From Salinibaculum litoreum (GTDB lineage: Archaea; Halobacteriota; Halobacteria; Halobacteriales; Haloarculaceae): a DNA stretch of 64,000 bases. Position 1 is the stretch's first letter. Each line of letters begins with the position of its first letter. The notes beneath the pieces are model-generated. The model had not been told where the DNA came from, made no database searches, and was given only the letters and a program-made list of their open reading frames with translations. The stretch spans positions 930,001 through 994,000 of the forward strand of contig CP046866.1 of assembly GCA_009789175.1 (NCBI GenBank), read 5' to 3'. This document shows, piece after piece, positions 35,491-44,931 of the stretch. Both the position numbers and the translations under genes were made by a program.

Positions 35491-36678
35491 ATGTCTGACC
35501 CACCTGCAGTTGGCGAACTCGTGCCACCGGACAGGACACTCATGGGGCCCGGTCCGAGCGACGTACATCCGCGTGTGCTGCGTGCGATGGCGACGCCGCT
35601 CGTCGGCTATCTCGACGACTACTACGTCGAGGTGATGGACGACCTCCAGACGTTGCTCAGGTACGCCTTCCAGACCGAGAACGAACACACCTTCGCGGTG
35701 AGCGGGACGGGAACGGCCGCGATGGAGACGGCCCTCTCGAATCTCGTCGAACCCGGAGAGACAGTTCTCGTTCCGACCAACGGTTACTTCGGGAACCGAC
35801 TGGGGCAGGTCGCCGAGCGTGCCGGCGGCGAGGTGGTCACCGTCGACGCCCCGTGGGGCGAGCCGCTGTCCCCGGGAGCCGTCGAGCGGGCCGTCGAGCG
35901 CCACGAGCCGACCGTCTTCGCGTTCGTTCACGGCGAGACATCGACCGGCGTTCGACAGCCCGATGTCGACACGCTCGCCGATATCGCACACGACCACGAT
36001 GCCTACGTCGTCGCCGATACCGTCGCCTCACTGGGTGGCAACGAGTTCCGTACCGACGACTGGGGACTCGATGTCGTCTACACAGGCTCCCAGAAGTGTC
36101 TCTCGGCGCCGCCCGGTGTCGCGCCGATTACCTTCAGCGACCGTGCCGTCGAGAAGATTCGGAACCGCGATACACAGCCCCGGTCGTGGTATCTCGACCT
36201 CACCGGCGTCTGGGAGTACTGGGGCGAGGAGCGCAATTACCACCACACCGGCCCGATTTCGACCAACTACGCGCTCCGCGAGGCGCTCAGACTCCTCGCC
36301 GAGGAGGGCATCGAGAACGTCTGGGACAGACACCGACACGTCGCCGGTGCAATCAAAGCTGGCGTCGAGGCGATGGGCGCGCCCCTTGCCGTCGACGACG
36401 ACTACTGGCTTCCCTCGCTCAATGCCGTTACTGTCCCCGACGGCGTGGACGACGGCCGCGTCATCGACCGACTCATGGCCGAGTACGGCATCGAAATCGT
36501 CGGCGGACTCGGTGCGCTCGACGGCGATATCTTCCGGGTCGGCTGTATGGGCCAGTCCGCGAAACCCGCGAAGGCGTTGCAGTTCGTGACTGCGTTCGGA
36601 GAGGTTCTCGACGACGAAGGTGGAGATGTCGACCCCGACGCCGGCATCTCGGCAGCACGCGACGCTCTGTCCCACTGA
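35491..36678 (+). CDS. class V aminotransferase (alanine-glyoxylate type)
   Basis: 395 residues, PLP-dependent fold type [21 protein letters not shown] at the start, [19 protein letters not shown], and [14 protein letters not shown]. The PLP-binding Lys is in [17 protein letters not shown]. Related to serine/alanine:glyoxylate and purine-catabolic aminotransferases. Substrate cannot be told from sequence. The ATG at 35491 gives [10 protein letters not shown]; a start 12 bases upstream is possible. Confidence 0.9.
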   Translation: MSDPPAVGELVPPDRTLMGPGPSDVHPRVLRAMATPLVGYLDDYYVEVMDDLQTLLRYAFQTENEHTFAVSGTGTAAMETALSNLVEPGETVLVPTNGYFGNRLGQVAERAGGEVVTVDAPWGEPLSPGAVERAVERHEPTVFAFVHGETSTGVRQPDVDTLADIAHDHDAYVVADTVASLGGNEFRTDDWGLDVVYTGSQKCLSAPPGVAPITFSDRAVEKIRNRDTQPRSWYLDLTGVWEYWGEERNYHHTGPISTNYALREALRLLAEEGIENVWDRHRHVAGAIKAGVEAMGAPLAVDDDYWLPSLNAVTVPDGVDDGRVIDRLMAEYGIEIVGGLGALDGDIFRVGCMGQSAKPAKALQFVTAFGEVLDDEGGDVDPDAGISAARDALSH

Positions 36679-36753
36679 AGTCTCTGCTTTGTTACCTATC
36701 CGAACATTTTTCGACGTGTGGTAACGATACACACTCTTGCGAGGGGGACACAG

Positions 36754-36924
36754 ATGCTACTCAAACGGACATGCACCGTCTGCGGGGAGCGGGTCGACGA
36801 GGGCCGGATGGTGGAGTGTGACTCCTGCGGTCGGGGACTTCACGACTCCTGTGTCGAGTTCGAACAGCAATTCGATTGCCCAGACTGCGGCGACGAGGTC
36901 TGGATCGGCGCTGTCGAGTTCTGA
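36754..36924 (+). CDS. 56-residue PHD/RING-like zinc protein
   Basis: 56 residues. Cys7-x2-Cys10, Cys22-x2-Cys25, His30 and Cys33, then Cys42-x2-Cys45. The order is C4-H-C3, with Cys25-x4-His30-x2-Cys33, which is the spacing of eukaryotic PHD fingers apart from the short final loop. Haloarchaea have several small zinc proteins of uncertain role, and this may simply be two adjacent zinc ribbons. Start 36754 (MLLKRTCTVCG) is preferred. TAA region and Lhr gene follow 157 bases later. Confidence 0.72.
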   Translation: MLLKRTCTVCGERVDEGRMVECDSCGRGLHDSCVEFEQQFDCPDCGDEVWIGAVEF

Positions 36925-36945
36925 TGCTGTCGGCTATACGCCCAT

Positions 36946-36981
36946 GAAGAATGTCGGCACTTCGGGGTGCCGAATATCTTC
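36946..36981 (+). promoter_or_regulatory. stem-loop in the 5' region of the Lhr helicase gene
   Basis: GAAGA (36946-36950) / TCTTC (36977-36981) encloses an internal loop and the stem CGGCAC (36955-36960) / GTGCCG (36967-36972) with loop TTCGGG. No U-run follows, so it is not a clear terminator. It could stabilise or regulate the lhr transcript. Confidence 0.4.
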
Positions 36982-37080
36982 ACGAAGGGATAGCCAACAT
37001 ATGCGCAGCCCCGGTCAGACCACTTTCACTCCGGGCTCCAAACCACCAAGAGGATGCAGTCCTGAGGGGCCGATAAGTCC

Positions 37081-40000
37081 ATGGGAGGACGGGAGCTACT
37101 CGCCCAGCAGGACGTAGCGTTCGACCCGGAGGGGGTCGAGGTAGACGACGGCGAGGTGCTCGACCTGCTGGAACCCGCCGTACAGGAGTGGTGGGTCGAA
37201 GAGTTCGGTGCGTTCGTTCCCGACAACGGCGGCTTCTTTACGCCGCCACAGAAAGAGGCGATTCCACTCATCCACGAGGGTGAGAATGCGCTCATCTGTG
37301 CGCCGACTGGCAGCGGAAAATGCGTGAAACCTGATACGCCGCTCGTAATCCAGCAGAACGGGGCTGCAGAGGTTATTCGAGCCGAGGACTTACTGGAGAG
37401 ACGCGGAGAAAAATTGGCAGATGTAGACGAAAACGGGGAACTACACGCGAGTGATATCAAGTCATACTCGCTCAATAGCGGTGAAATCGAACAGCGAACC
37501 TCCCACATCTATTCCGAACCCTACGAGGGAGATCTCCGGCGAATAGAGACGCAGTATGGTCGAACCGTCGAAGTGACACCGGACCACCCCCTTCTCGTCG
37601 AAACAACTGGCGGACCCGAGTGGAGACGAGCGGGGTCGATAAGTGAGGGCGACTACATCGGGGTTCCGAGAGAGATCGACCTGCCTGAATCACCGGTGGA
37701 ACTGGATGTTCGGGGCGCTATAGATAGTCTTGAGTCGGAATTCGAGACCGTGCTCACCGTCGCCGACTCTGAGCGACTCGTCTACCGACTCGAAACCGTC
37801 GAAACTCCGAATGCGTTGAGTGAACTGGAACGCCGGGAACTCATGGCACTCGGGGATGTCAGCTTCGGGGACCTCGCAGAGCAATTAGATGTCTCTCTTA
37901 ATACAATTCACCGTCTGGTGACGGGGAAAACCAGCCGTTTCGGCGACGAGTTCCGATCAACGCTGGAATCCGAGATCGATCCGTTAGACGAGGGCGAAAT
38001 CCTGGTCAAGACAGGGAACGGTCGGATATCCCGATTTACGTATCCCAGGATGGTCGACGAGGATGTCGCAATGCTTGCTGCGTTCGTCCTCGCGGAAGGA
38101 TTCGTGGGTGAGTACGACAAAAATGGGATGATCTCTATCTCACAGAAGAACAGGGTGGAACTCCTTGAGCGCGTGCTCAAAGTTATGCGTACCCAATTTG
38201 CGGTTTCGTTCGACCAGAAAAACGAAGTCGATTACGTCATCAGCGACAGCGCATTCGCGAGGTTCTTTTCGGAACTCCTCGAAATCGATTCCGGGAAGGG
38301 CCGGTCGGTTCCGTTTCCCGATTGGGTACTGAACGCACCCGAACGAGTCAAGCGTTCGTTCGTTTCGACGTTCCTCTCACTCGAAGGCGAAATCAGAGAG
38401 AACGAAGTTCGGGTCATGCAGGCGAACGAACTGAAGATTGAGCAACTGAACTACGTCCTGCTTTCGTTCGGCGTGTTCTCTGCCCGAGGGAAACGAACGA
38501 AGTGCGCCACCAACACCGAGTCACAAACGGAACGGGTATACTACGAACTGACTGTTCGCGGGAAAGACGACTTGGAGACCCTCGTCTCGGAATTCGACGT
38601 AGATCACCCGAACGCAGACGCACTGGACGAGTACGTGACCGGACATGCTAGCGGGAATCACGTTGATAGGTACCGGTTCGATTACGAGTCAATCCGTGAA
38701 CTATCGACGTACTACGAAGACGACGAGGAATTTCGGGCACGGGTCGGCAACATCTACGAAGTTGTCCGCCGCAGTGGACGCATCACGAGTCGGTCGCTCT
38801 CGAAACTGGAAACTGAACTCCAGACGCTTCCCGATGGGGGAGTCGCCGATTCCCTCGGGGACAAAATAGAGCGGATTCGTGACCGGAACATCACGTGGCT
38901 CAAAGTCACGAAAACGGAGACTATCTCCCACGACGGCGAAATAATCGACTTGACAGTCCCTGAAACCCACAATTTCGTCGGGGGACGGGGCGGGATGTAT
39001 CTCCACAACACGCTCGCCTCGTTTTCCGGCATCATCAACGAACTCTTCCGCCGTGACCAGCAGGGCGCAGACGAGGACGCCGGCCTCGAGAACAGCGTCT
39101 ACTGTCTGTACGTCTCCCCGTTGAAATCCCTGGCAAACGACATTCACCGCAATCTGGAGGTCCCACTGCAGGGCATCACGGAAACACTCGCCGAGCGTGG
39201 CGAAGATGTCGAGATTCGCCACGCCATCCGGCATGGCGACACCTCCGACAGCGACCGACAGGCCATGTTAGAGGAGACGCCACACATCCTCAACACCACT
39301 CCGGAGACGCTTGCCATCCTGTTGAACTCCCCGAAGTTCAGGGAGAAACTCCGAACCGTCGAGTACGTCGTCGTCGACGAGATACACTCCCTCGCAGAGA
39401 ACAAACGCGGTACCCATCTCTCTGTCTCGCTCGAGCGACTGGAAGCACTCGCCGACACCTCACCGACCCGTATCGGCTGTTCGGCGACGGTCGAGCCACT
39501 GGAGACGATGGCCGAGTTCCTCGTCGGGCGCGAGCATGCAGGCGGTCCACCCCGCGAGTACGAACTCGTCGATACCCGGTTCGTCAGGGAGTTCGATATG
39601 GAACTCACCTGCCCGACTGACGACCTGATTCATACGCCAGCCGACATCGTCAACGACCGCTTCTACACCCAATTGCACGACCTCGTACAGGAGCATACGA
39701 ACACGCTTGTCTTTACCAACACCCGTTCGGGTGCCGAGCGGGTCCTGCACAATCTCCGGGAGCGCTACGACGATTACGACGAGGAAAACTCCGGCTGTCA
39801 CCACGGCTCACTCTCGAAGGAGCGCCGGCAGGAAATCGAGGAGCAACTCAAAGCCGGCGAACTCGACGTGGTGACGACCTCGACATCGCTTGAGCTGGGT
39901 ATCGACATGCCCTACATCGACCTCGTGGTACAGGTGGGCTCGCCCAAATCCGTCGCGGCGTTGCTCCAGCGGGTCGGGCGGGCCGGCCACCAGCTGGGTG

Positions 40001-41535
40001 AAACCGTCACTGGCCGCGTCGTGGCGCTCGACCGTGACGAACTCGTCGAGTGTGCGGTCATGCTCAAAAAGGCCGAGGAGGGCTTCGTCGACCGGGTGTT
40101 CATCCCCGAAAACGCACAGGACGTGGCCGCTCAGCACGTCTACGGCATGGCAATCAACGGCCCGCGACCTGAAGCCGAAATCGTCGGGATTCTGCGCCGT
40201 GCCTACCCCTACCGGGACTACGGCGACGACGACCTCGATTCGCTGTTCCGGTATTTGACCGCCGACTATCCCGGTATGGAGGACAAGAACGTCTACGCCA
40301 AAATCTGGCGGGACGACAACGACCCGCCCGACGGCGAGTATCACTACGAGGAGTATCCGGTCGGAAAGCCCCTCATCGGCAAGCGAGGCCGACTCGCGCG
40401 GGTCATCTACATGACCAACATCGGCACTATCCCCGACTCCTTTACCTGTGACGTGTTCACGCGCAGCGGCGACGAGTGGGTCGGCCAGTTGGACGAGGCG
40501 TATCTCGACACGCTGGAGCAGGGTGATGTGTTCGTGCTGGGCGGGGACCGCTTCGAGTTTCGCTACCGTCGCGGGTCGAAAGTCTACGTCGACCGGACGA
40601 GTGCGCGCCCGACAGTTCCCTCGTGGTTCTCCGAACGCCTCCCGCTTTCATACGACCTTGGCAGGGAGATACTCCAGTTCCAGCGCGAGTTGCTCGACCA
40701 CCTCCAGCGCGGCGGCCGTTCGGAGGTTCGGGTGTGGCTCCGGGAGTATCCACTCGACGAGAACAGTATCCGCGCAATCACGCGAACCTTCGACCAGCAG
40801 GTCCGCTATGCGGGGGCCGACAGCATCGCTACGGATTCCCGCCTCGTCATCGAGGAGGAACTCGACCACGACGAGTACGAGCGCCACTACTACGTCCACT
40901 CCAACTACGGCCGGCGGTTCAACGACGGATTCTCCCGCCTGCTGGCCTATCGATGTGCACAGCAGGCCAACGCAAACGTCAAAGTCGCAGTCGCCGACCA
41001 CGGGTTCACCCTCTCGTTGCCGTTGAACCGGAAAGTCGACCTCTCGGGACTCCTCGCCGACCTCGACCCCGGGGACGTACGCGGGGACTTGCGGGCGAGT
41101 CTGGACGGGACGGACCTGCTCCAGCGCTATTTCCGCATCAACGCGACCCGTTCGCTGATGATACTCAAACGCTACAAGGGCTACGAGAAGTCGGCAAGCG
41201 AACAGCAGGTCAACAGCGAGATGTTGCTGGGCTTCGCCGAGGACTTGGAGGAGTTTGCCGTCATCGAGGAGACCTACCGGGAGATACTCGAAGACAAACT
41301 CAACGTCGCCGGTATCGAGTCGGTCCTCGCGGATGTCGTCGCTGGCGACATCGAAGTCGTCACAAAACGGGTCGACTCGCCGACACCGCGAGCGTTTGGC
41401 CTGGCGACGCTGATGGCGTCGGACGTGGTGCTGGCAGAAGACGAATCCGCCGTCCTACAGGAGTTCCACGAGCGCGTCCTCACGGAGATTGAAACCGGGA
41501 CCGAGAGCGACGACGAAGTACAGGTGACTGACTGA
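37081..41535 (+). CDS. lhr: Lhr-type ATP-dependent helicase precursor with intein
   Basis: 1484 residues as encoded, 921 after splicing. Extein: FFTPPQKEAIPLIHEGENALICAPTGSGK is the Q-motif and Walker A, split after Lys80. Then SPLKSLANDIHRNLE (Ia), VDEIHSLAENKRGTH (II, DEIH), RIGCSATVEPLETM (III), and VGRAGHQLGETVTGRVVAL (VI), followed by the winged-helix and Lhr core domains and a C-terminal extension. Lhr proteins unwind nucleic acid 3' to 5' in DNA repair. The intein reading frame is continuous, so no frameshift is needed. The mature motif would read GSGKT. Confidence 0.93.
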   Translation: MGGRELLAQQDVAFDPEGVEVDDGEVLDLLEPAVQEWWVEEFGAFVPDNGGFFTPPQKEAIPLIHEGENALICAPTGSGKCVKPDTPLVIQQNGAAEVIRAEDLLERRGEKLADVDENGELHASDIKSYSLNSGEIEQRTSHIYSEPYEGDLRRIETQYGRTVEVTPDHPLLVETTGGPEWRRAGSISEGDYIGVPREIDLPESPVELDVRGAIDSLESEFETVLTVADSERLVYRLETVETPNALSELERRELMALGDVSFGDLAEQLDVSLNTIHRLVTGKTSRFGDEFRSTLESEIDPLDEGEILVKTGNGRISRFTYPRMVDEDVAMLAAFVLAEGFVGEYDKNGMISISQKNRVELLERVLKVMRTQFAVSFDQKNEVDYVISDSAFARFFSELLEIDSGKGRSVPFPDWVLNAPERVKRSFVSTFLSLEGEIRENEVRVMQANELKIEQLNYVLLSFGVFSARGKRTKCATNTESQTERVYYELTVRGKDDLETLVSEFDVDHPNADALDEYVTGHASGNHVDRYRFDYESIRELSTYYEDDEEFRARVGNIYEVVRRSGRITSRSLSKLETELQTLPDGGVADSLGDKIERIRDRNITWLKVTKTETISHDGEIIDLTVPETHNFVGGRGGMYLHNTLASFSGIINELFRRDQQGADEDAGLENSVYCLYVSPLKSLANDIHRNLEVPLQGITETLAERGEDVEIRHAIRHGDTSDSDRQAMLEETPHILNTTPETLAILLNSPKFREKLRTVEYVVVDEIHSLAENKRGTHLSVSLERLEALADTSPTRIGCSATVEPLETMAEFLVGREHAGGPPREYELVDTRFVREFDMELTCPTDDLIHTPADIVNDRFYTQLHDLVQEHTNTLVFTNTRSGAERVLHNLRERYDDYDEENSGCHHGSLSKERRQEIEEQLKAGELDVVTTSTSLELGIDMPYIDLVVQVGSPKSVAALLQRVGRAGHQLGETVTGRVVALDRDELVECAVMLKKAEEGFVDRVFIPENAQDVAAQHVYGMAINGPRPEAEIVGILRRAYPYRDYGDDDLDSLFRYLTADYPGMEDKNVYAKIWRDDNDPPDGEYHYEEYPVGKPLIGKRGRLARVIYMTNIGTIPDSFTCDVFTRSGDEWVGQLDEAYLDTLEQGDVFVLGGDRFEFRYRRGSKVYVDRTSARPTVPSWFSERLPLSYDLGREILQFQRELLDHLQRGGRSEVRVWLREYPLDENSIRAITRTFDQQVRYAGADSIATDSRLVIEEELDHDEYERHYYVHSNYGRRFNDGFSRLLAYRCAQQANANVKVAVADHGFTLSLPLNRKVDLSGLLADLDPGDVRGDLRASLDGTDLLQRYFRINATRSLMILKRYKGYEKSASEQQVNSEMLLGFAEDLEEFAVIEETYREILEDKLNVAGIESVLADVVAGDIEVVTKRVDSPTPRAFGLATLMASDVVLAEDESAVLQEFHERVLTEIETGTESDDEVQVTD
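37321..39009 (+). other. intein with LAGLIDADG-type homing endonuclease, in the Lhr Walker A
   Basis: 563 residues (81-643 of the precursor). It begins Cys81, contains block B TPDHPLLVE with the TxxH motif, block F DLTVPETHNFVG, and ends HN before Thr644 as +1 residue. So splicing residues are intact. DOD motifs are near residues 331-342 (LAAFVLAEGFVG) and 427-438 (FVSTFLSLEGEI), and an HTH-like segment is near 246-280. By eye the base composition is AT-richer than the exteins. It is known that Pyrococcus Lhr also has an intein in the ATP-binding site. Confidence 0.93.
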
Positions 41536-41663
41536 ACTCGGTTTGTGGATGTGGGGCCGCAAGTCTCGAAATCCGTGCATTCCCCTCATCTCTCGCTGGT
41601 CCCGATAACCGACGCTCCGAGTCTTTCGACCGGCAGTTGGCTTCCGTCGCGTACCACGACGGT

Positions 41664-41670
41664 TTTATAT
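41664..41670 (+). promoter_or_regulatory. TATA box of the 41694 gene
   Basis: TTTATAT, about 25 bases before the ATG at 41694, inside the sequence ACGACGGTTTTATATCGG. Confidence 0.6.
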
Positions 41671-41693
41671 CGGCTCGAACTCGGTTGTGAGTG

Positions 41694-41939
41694 ATGGCGT
41701 CGTCGGATTTGCCCGATGTCGATGACATCTCACCCCGTGCCTGGCGACTCCTGCGGGTTGCTGCCGATTACGGACAGCGCGATGTCGAGCGTGAAATCGA
41801 GAGCGTCCAGCAAGCCCACGTGTCCATGCTCGAATCCGGTTCACGTGCCCTCTCTCCTGTCCGCCGGCAGCAACTCCTCTCACTCTACGTCGAAGAACTC
41901 GATGCCGAGCAAATCCGAGTCCTCATCGAGCATTTCTAA
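41694..41939 (+). CDS. small helical protein, possible HTH
   Basis: 81 residues. ISPRAWRLLRVAADYGQRDVEREI, then SVQQAHVSMLESGSRALSPVRRQQLLSLYVEELDAEQI. The regular helix lengths resemble an XRE-type HTH but without a clear recognition motif, so DNA binding is only a possibility. Start at ATG 41694; a GTG three bases earlier is also in frame. It lies 55 bases before the DASS transporter on the same strand, with a dyad between them. Confidence 0.6.
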   Translation: MASSDLPDVDDISPRAWRLLRVAADYGQRDVEREIESVQQAHVSMLESGSRALSPVRRQQLLSLYVEELDAEQIRVLIEHF

Positions 41940-41953
41940 CTGCGACCGGTATT

Positions 41954-41976
41954 CGAAGTATTAATCAATACATTCG
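41954..41976 (+). promoter_or_regulatory. dyad overlapping the promoter of the DASS transporter
   Basis: CGAAGTATT and its reverse complement AATAC-A-TTCG surround AATC, with one unpaired A. It spans a TATA-like TTAATCAATA about 25-35 bases before the ATG at 41995. A symmetric site over the TATA box suggests a repressor operator. Confidence 0.4.
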
Positions 41977-41994
41977 CTCAAGTGGCGTGTATAC

Positions 41995-43632
41995 ATGATA
42001 CAAGCCGTCAAATCGCCGTCTCGACGCCGTTTGATTGCGTTTGTCGTCGCGCTGGGTGGGGTTGCACTCATCGCTGCTGCGCCGACGCCGGACGGCCTCT
42101 CGACCCGTGGTCAGTACGCCTTCGCAACGATGTTTTTCGCCGGCTTTCTCTGGGTCACCGGAGCGTTACCGCTGGCCGTGACGGCGCTGTCGATACCCGT
42201 CATGCTCACTGCGCTCGGCGTCTATGCCGACCTCGACATCGCGTTGCGCGGATTCGCCGACCACATCATTTTCCTGTTCATCGCCGGCTTCATGCTGGCC
42301 AACGCACTCCAGAAATACGACATCGACCGCCGCATCGCGTTGCGCCTGCTGGTGTCGATGGGCACCTCCCCACGACGCATCGTGCTGGCAGTGATGCTGG
42401 CGACGGCGTTTCTCTCGATGTGGGTGTCGAACACTGCAACGGCGGCCATGATGCTCCCGATAGCGCTAGGCGTGCTCGCGCAGGTCGTCGGCCGCGAGGG
42501 GATTACCGCGCCCGATGCCGACCCGGGTGCGGAGATAGACGAAGTGGATTCTGGGCAAGCCGCTGCCGATGCGACGGGAACGACGAACTTCCAGCGGTCG
42601 TTGCTCCTCGGAACGGCCTACGCTGCGAGTGTCGGTGGCGTGGGCACGCTCATCGGAACGCCACCGAACGCGATTCTCGCCGGCCAGTTGAACTCGATTC
42701 TCGGCTACGAGATTAGCTTCGCCGACTGGCTGCTCATCGGACTGCCTATCGTCGCGGTGACGCTCCCGCTGGTCTGGGTCCTCCTGACGGTGGTGCTCTT
42801 TCCGCCCCGTATTAGCGATGTCTCCGGTGCGCGCCAGCAGGCCCGCGAGGAACTGCGCGAGCAGGGACCGCTCAGTGTGCGGGGCCGTCGCGTCGCAGTC
42901 ATCTTCGCCGCTACGGCCACGCTGTGGGTGGTTGGCGGTCTCGGTGACGGCGTCCAGTATCTTATGGACCAGGGCGTTCTCCCCCTGCCACAGACGTGGC
43001 ACAACACCCTCTATGGCACCACCGACGGACAGACCGTCTTCGGCGTCTCCGGCCACCAGGGACTGCTCTACTACGTCGTCGTCGGGATGGTGGCGATTCC
43101 CGCGCTCGTCCTTGCTGACACTGTCGACTGGGAGGACATCGTCGACATCGACTGGGGGACGATTCTGCTGTTCGGCGGCGGTATCTCGCTTGCCGACGCG
43201 CTCGCCGCCACGGGTGCGACCGAGTGGATAGCCGATGTCATCTTCACCTCGCTGACTGGCTCGCCAATCGTTCTCGTGGTGGCCGTCGTCGTGTTGCTGG
43301 TCATCTTCCTGACGGAGATGACCTCGAACACCGCAACGTCGACGATTATCGTCCCTATCCTCATCGGCATCGGCGGCGTCTTCGCCGGGACGCTCGGGCT
43401 CCCACAGGAGGCTGCCTCCATCTTCCTCGCCGTCTCCGGGGCCATTGCCGCGAGTTTCGCCTTCGCGCTACCGGTCGCGACTCCGCCCAACGCCATCGTC
43501 TTCGGCTCGGGCTATCTCGAACAGAAGGATATGATGAAAGCCGGCATCATCCTCAACATCATCATGACCGCCGTGCTGACGGGTCTCATCTGGCTGCTCT
43601 TCACGTTCGTCTGGCCCCACGTCCTGTGGTGA
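41995..43632 (+). CDS. SLC13/DASS family anion symporter
   Basis: 545 residues with about 11-12 transmembrane segments and a hydrophilic loop around 165-180. Two inverted repeats each have an SNT motif: SNTATAAMMLPIALG and TSNTATSTIIVPILIG, and two proline motifs: GTPPNAILAGQ and ATPPNAIVFGSG. These bind sodium and the anion (dicarboxylate, citrate or sulfate) in this family. Substrate not determined. It converges on the LarA-like gene, whose stop codon is immediately adjacent. Confidence 0.92.
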   Translation: MIQAVKSPSRRRLIAFVVALGGVALIAAAPTPDGLSTRGQYAFATMFFAGFLWVTGALPLAVTALSIPVMLTALGVYADLDIALRGFADHIIFLFIAGFMLANALQKYDIDRRIALRLLVSMGTSPRRIVLAVMLATAFLSMWVSNTATAAMMLPIALGVLAQVVGREGITAPDADPGAEIDEVDSGQAAADATGTTNFQRSLLLGTAYAASVGGVGTLIGTPPNAILAGQLNSILGYEISFADWLLIGLPIVAVTLPLVWVLLTVVLFPPRISDVSGARQQAREELREQGPLSVRGRRVAVIFAATATLWVVGGLGDGVQYLMDQGVLPLPQTWHNTLYGTTDGQTVFGVSGHQGLLYYVVVGMVAIPALVLADTVDWEDIVDIDWGTILLFGGGISLADALAATGATEWIADVIFTSLTGSPIVLVVAVVVLLVIFLTEMTSNTATSTIIVPILIGIGGVFAGTLGLPQEAASIFLAVSGAIAASFAFALPVATPPNAIVFGSGYLEQKDMMKAGIILNIIMTAVLTGLIWLLFTFVWPHVLW

Positions 43633-44856
43633 TTACACCAGTAGCGTATCCAGCGCGTCCGGGACGACCAGCACGTCACTCCCTGGGTCGATGGCTGTCT
43701 CGACGCTCTCGGCGGCGTGCATCAGGCAATCCTCGACGAGTGCGGGGTGGTCGCTGTTCGTGACCCACAGGTCGTACTCGTGCAGCACTCGTGCGACGAC
43801 AAAAGCCCGCTGTGCTCCGGGTTCGTAGCCCTGGGCCATCTCCTCGTAGAGACTCTCGGCACTCTCCGCTGTCGAGAGCCATTCGTAGAAGCGCTGTTCG
43901 CCGGTCCCCTCGCCAGCGCCCTCCGGTAGTTCGGCGGGAACGACTAGTCGACCACCATCCCGTAGCGGATTGTGTACCCCGAGCGCGACGTAGGTCGCCG
44001 CCCGTGTCGACTGGTAGAGGTTCGCGTCTTTGGGTGCGCCGACACCGGCGACAATGGCGTCGTAGCTCTCTTCGATATCGACAGAGAGCGCTTCGCGCGC
44101 GCTGCCCGCGAGGTCTGCGACGACCGCGCGGGAGTCGCCCGCGCTCGCGCCCACGATGCCTGCGGGCGTGTGTGTCACGTTCAGACAGAAATCGAGTCCG
44201 ACCATATCCCCCGCCTCGTCGACGAACTCCCGGAATGGGTTGTCCTCGATACGGCCGAGTCTGACTCCCTCGCGGCCGAGCATCGCCGGGCCGTGAGAAT
44301 AACGAATCTGGCTCTCGCCGCCGGCACCGATGACGACCGTCTTCGCACCGCCGGAGAAGCCGGCGTACTGGTGTGGTTCGACCATCCCCGTCGAGAGGAC
44401 GGTGTCGGCTGCGGCGACGGTCTCGTTGAGTTCGATGGGACAGCCTTCGACGGTACCAGCCTCGACAGTAGCGTCGGGGTCGTGGTTCTCGGCGAGGTCG
44501 GCGTGCTCGCCCAGTGCATCGGTGATCTCCTCGTCGCTCATCGGCCGGTGCAACCCCAGTCCGAGAATGACCGACACCTGCTCGCGAGCGACGCCGACCC
44601 GCTGGAGTTCAGCGAGCAGTACGTCGAGCAGTATGTCGTCCGGTGTCGCCCGGGTCACGTCGGTGACGACGATAGCCACCGTATCGTCGGGGTCGACACG
44701 CGTAGCGAGCCCCGGTCCGTGTGGGTCAGTGACGGCGTCACTGGCTGCAGCGCGTACGTCGACGGCCTCCCCGCCTGGCGGGGCTGCGACGGTCACGTCA
44801 CACGCCGACAGGTCGACGGAGACGTGCCCGCTCCCGAGTGGAAGGTCGATTGTCAT
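43633..44856 (-). CDS. LarA (nickel-dependent lactate racemase) family protein
   Basis: 407 residues, DUF2088/LarA fold. VILGLGLHRPMSDEEI has the first His of the active site, and VEPHQYAGFSGGAKTVVIGAGG has a second His and the Lys that in the lactobacillal enzyme carries the nickel-pincer cofactor. Many LarA homologues racemise or epimerise other 2-hydroxyacids, so lactate is a guess. larB/C/E cofactor genes are not in the window. Abuts the DASS transporter tail to tail. Confidence 0.88.
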   Translation of the reverse strand: MTIDLPLGSGHVSVDLSACDVTVAAPPGGEAVDVRAAASDAVTDPHGPGLATRVDPDDTVAIVVTDVTRATPDDILLDVLLAELQRVGVAREQVSVILGLGLHRPMSDEEITDALGEHADLAENHDPDATVEAGTVEGCPIELNETVAAADTVLSTGMVEPHQYAGFSGGAKTVVIGAGGESQIRYSHGPAMLGREGVRLGRIEDNPFREFVDEAGDMVGLDFCLNVTHTPAGIVGASAGDSRAVVADLAGSAREALSVDIEESYDAIVAGVGAPKDANLYQSTRAATYVALGVHNPLRDGGRLVVPAELPEGAGEGTGEQRFYEWLSTAESAESLYEEMAQGYEPGAQRAFVVARVLHEYDLWVTNSDHPALVEDCLMHAAESVETAIDPGSDVLVVPDALDTLLV

Positions 44857-44931
44857 ACCGGACGGTGCGGGCCATGTCGAAAAGAGCGTGTCGCCCTCAC
44901 CGCTACCGCGAGTGGCTGTCAGAACTGGGGG

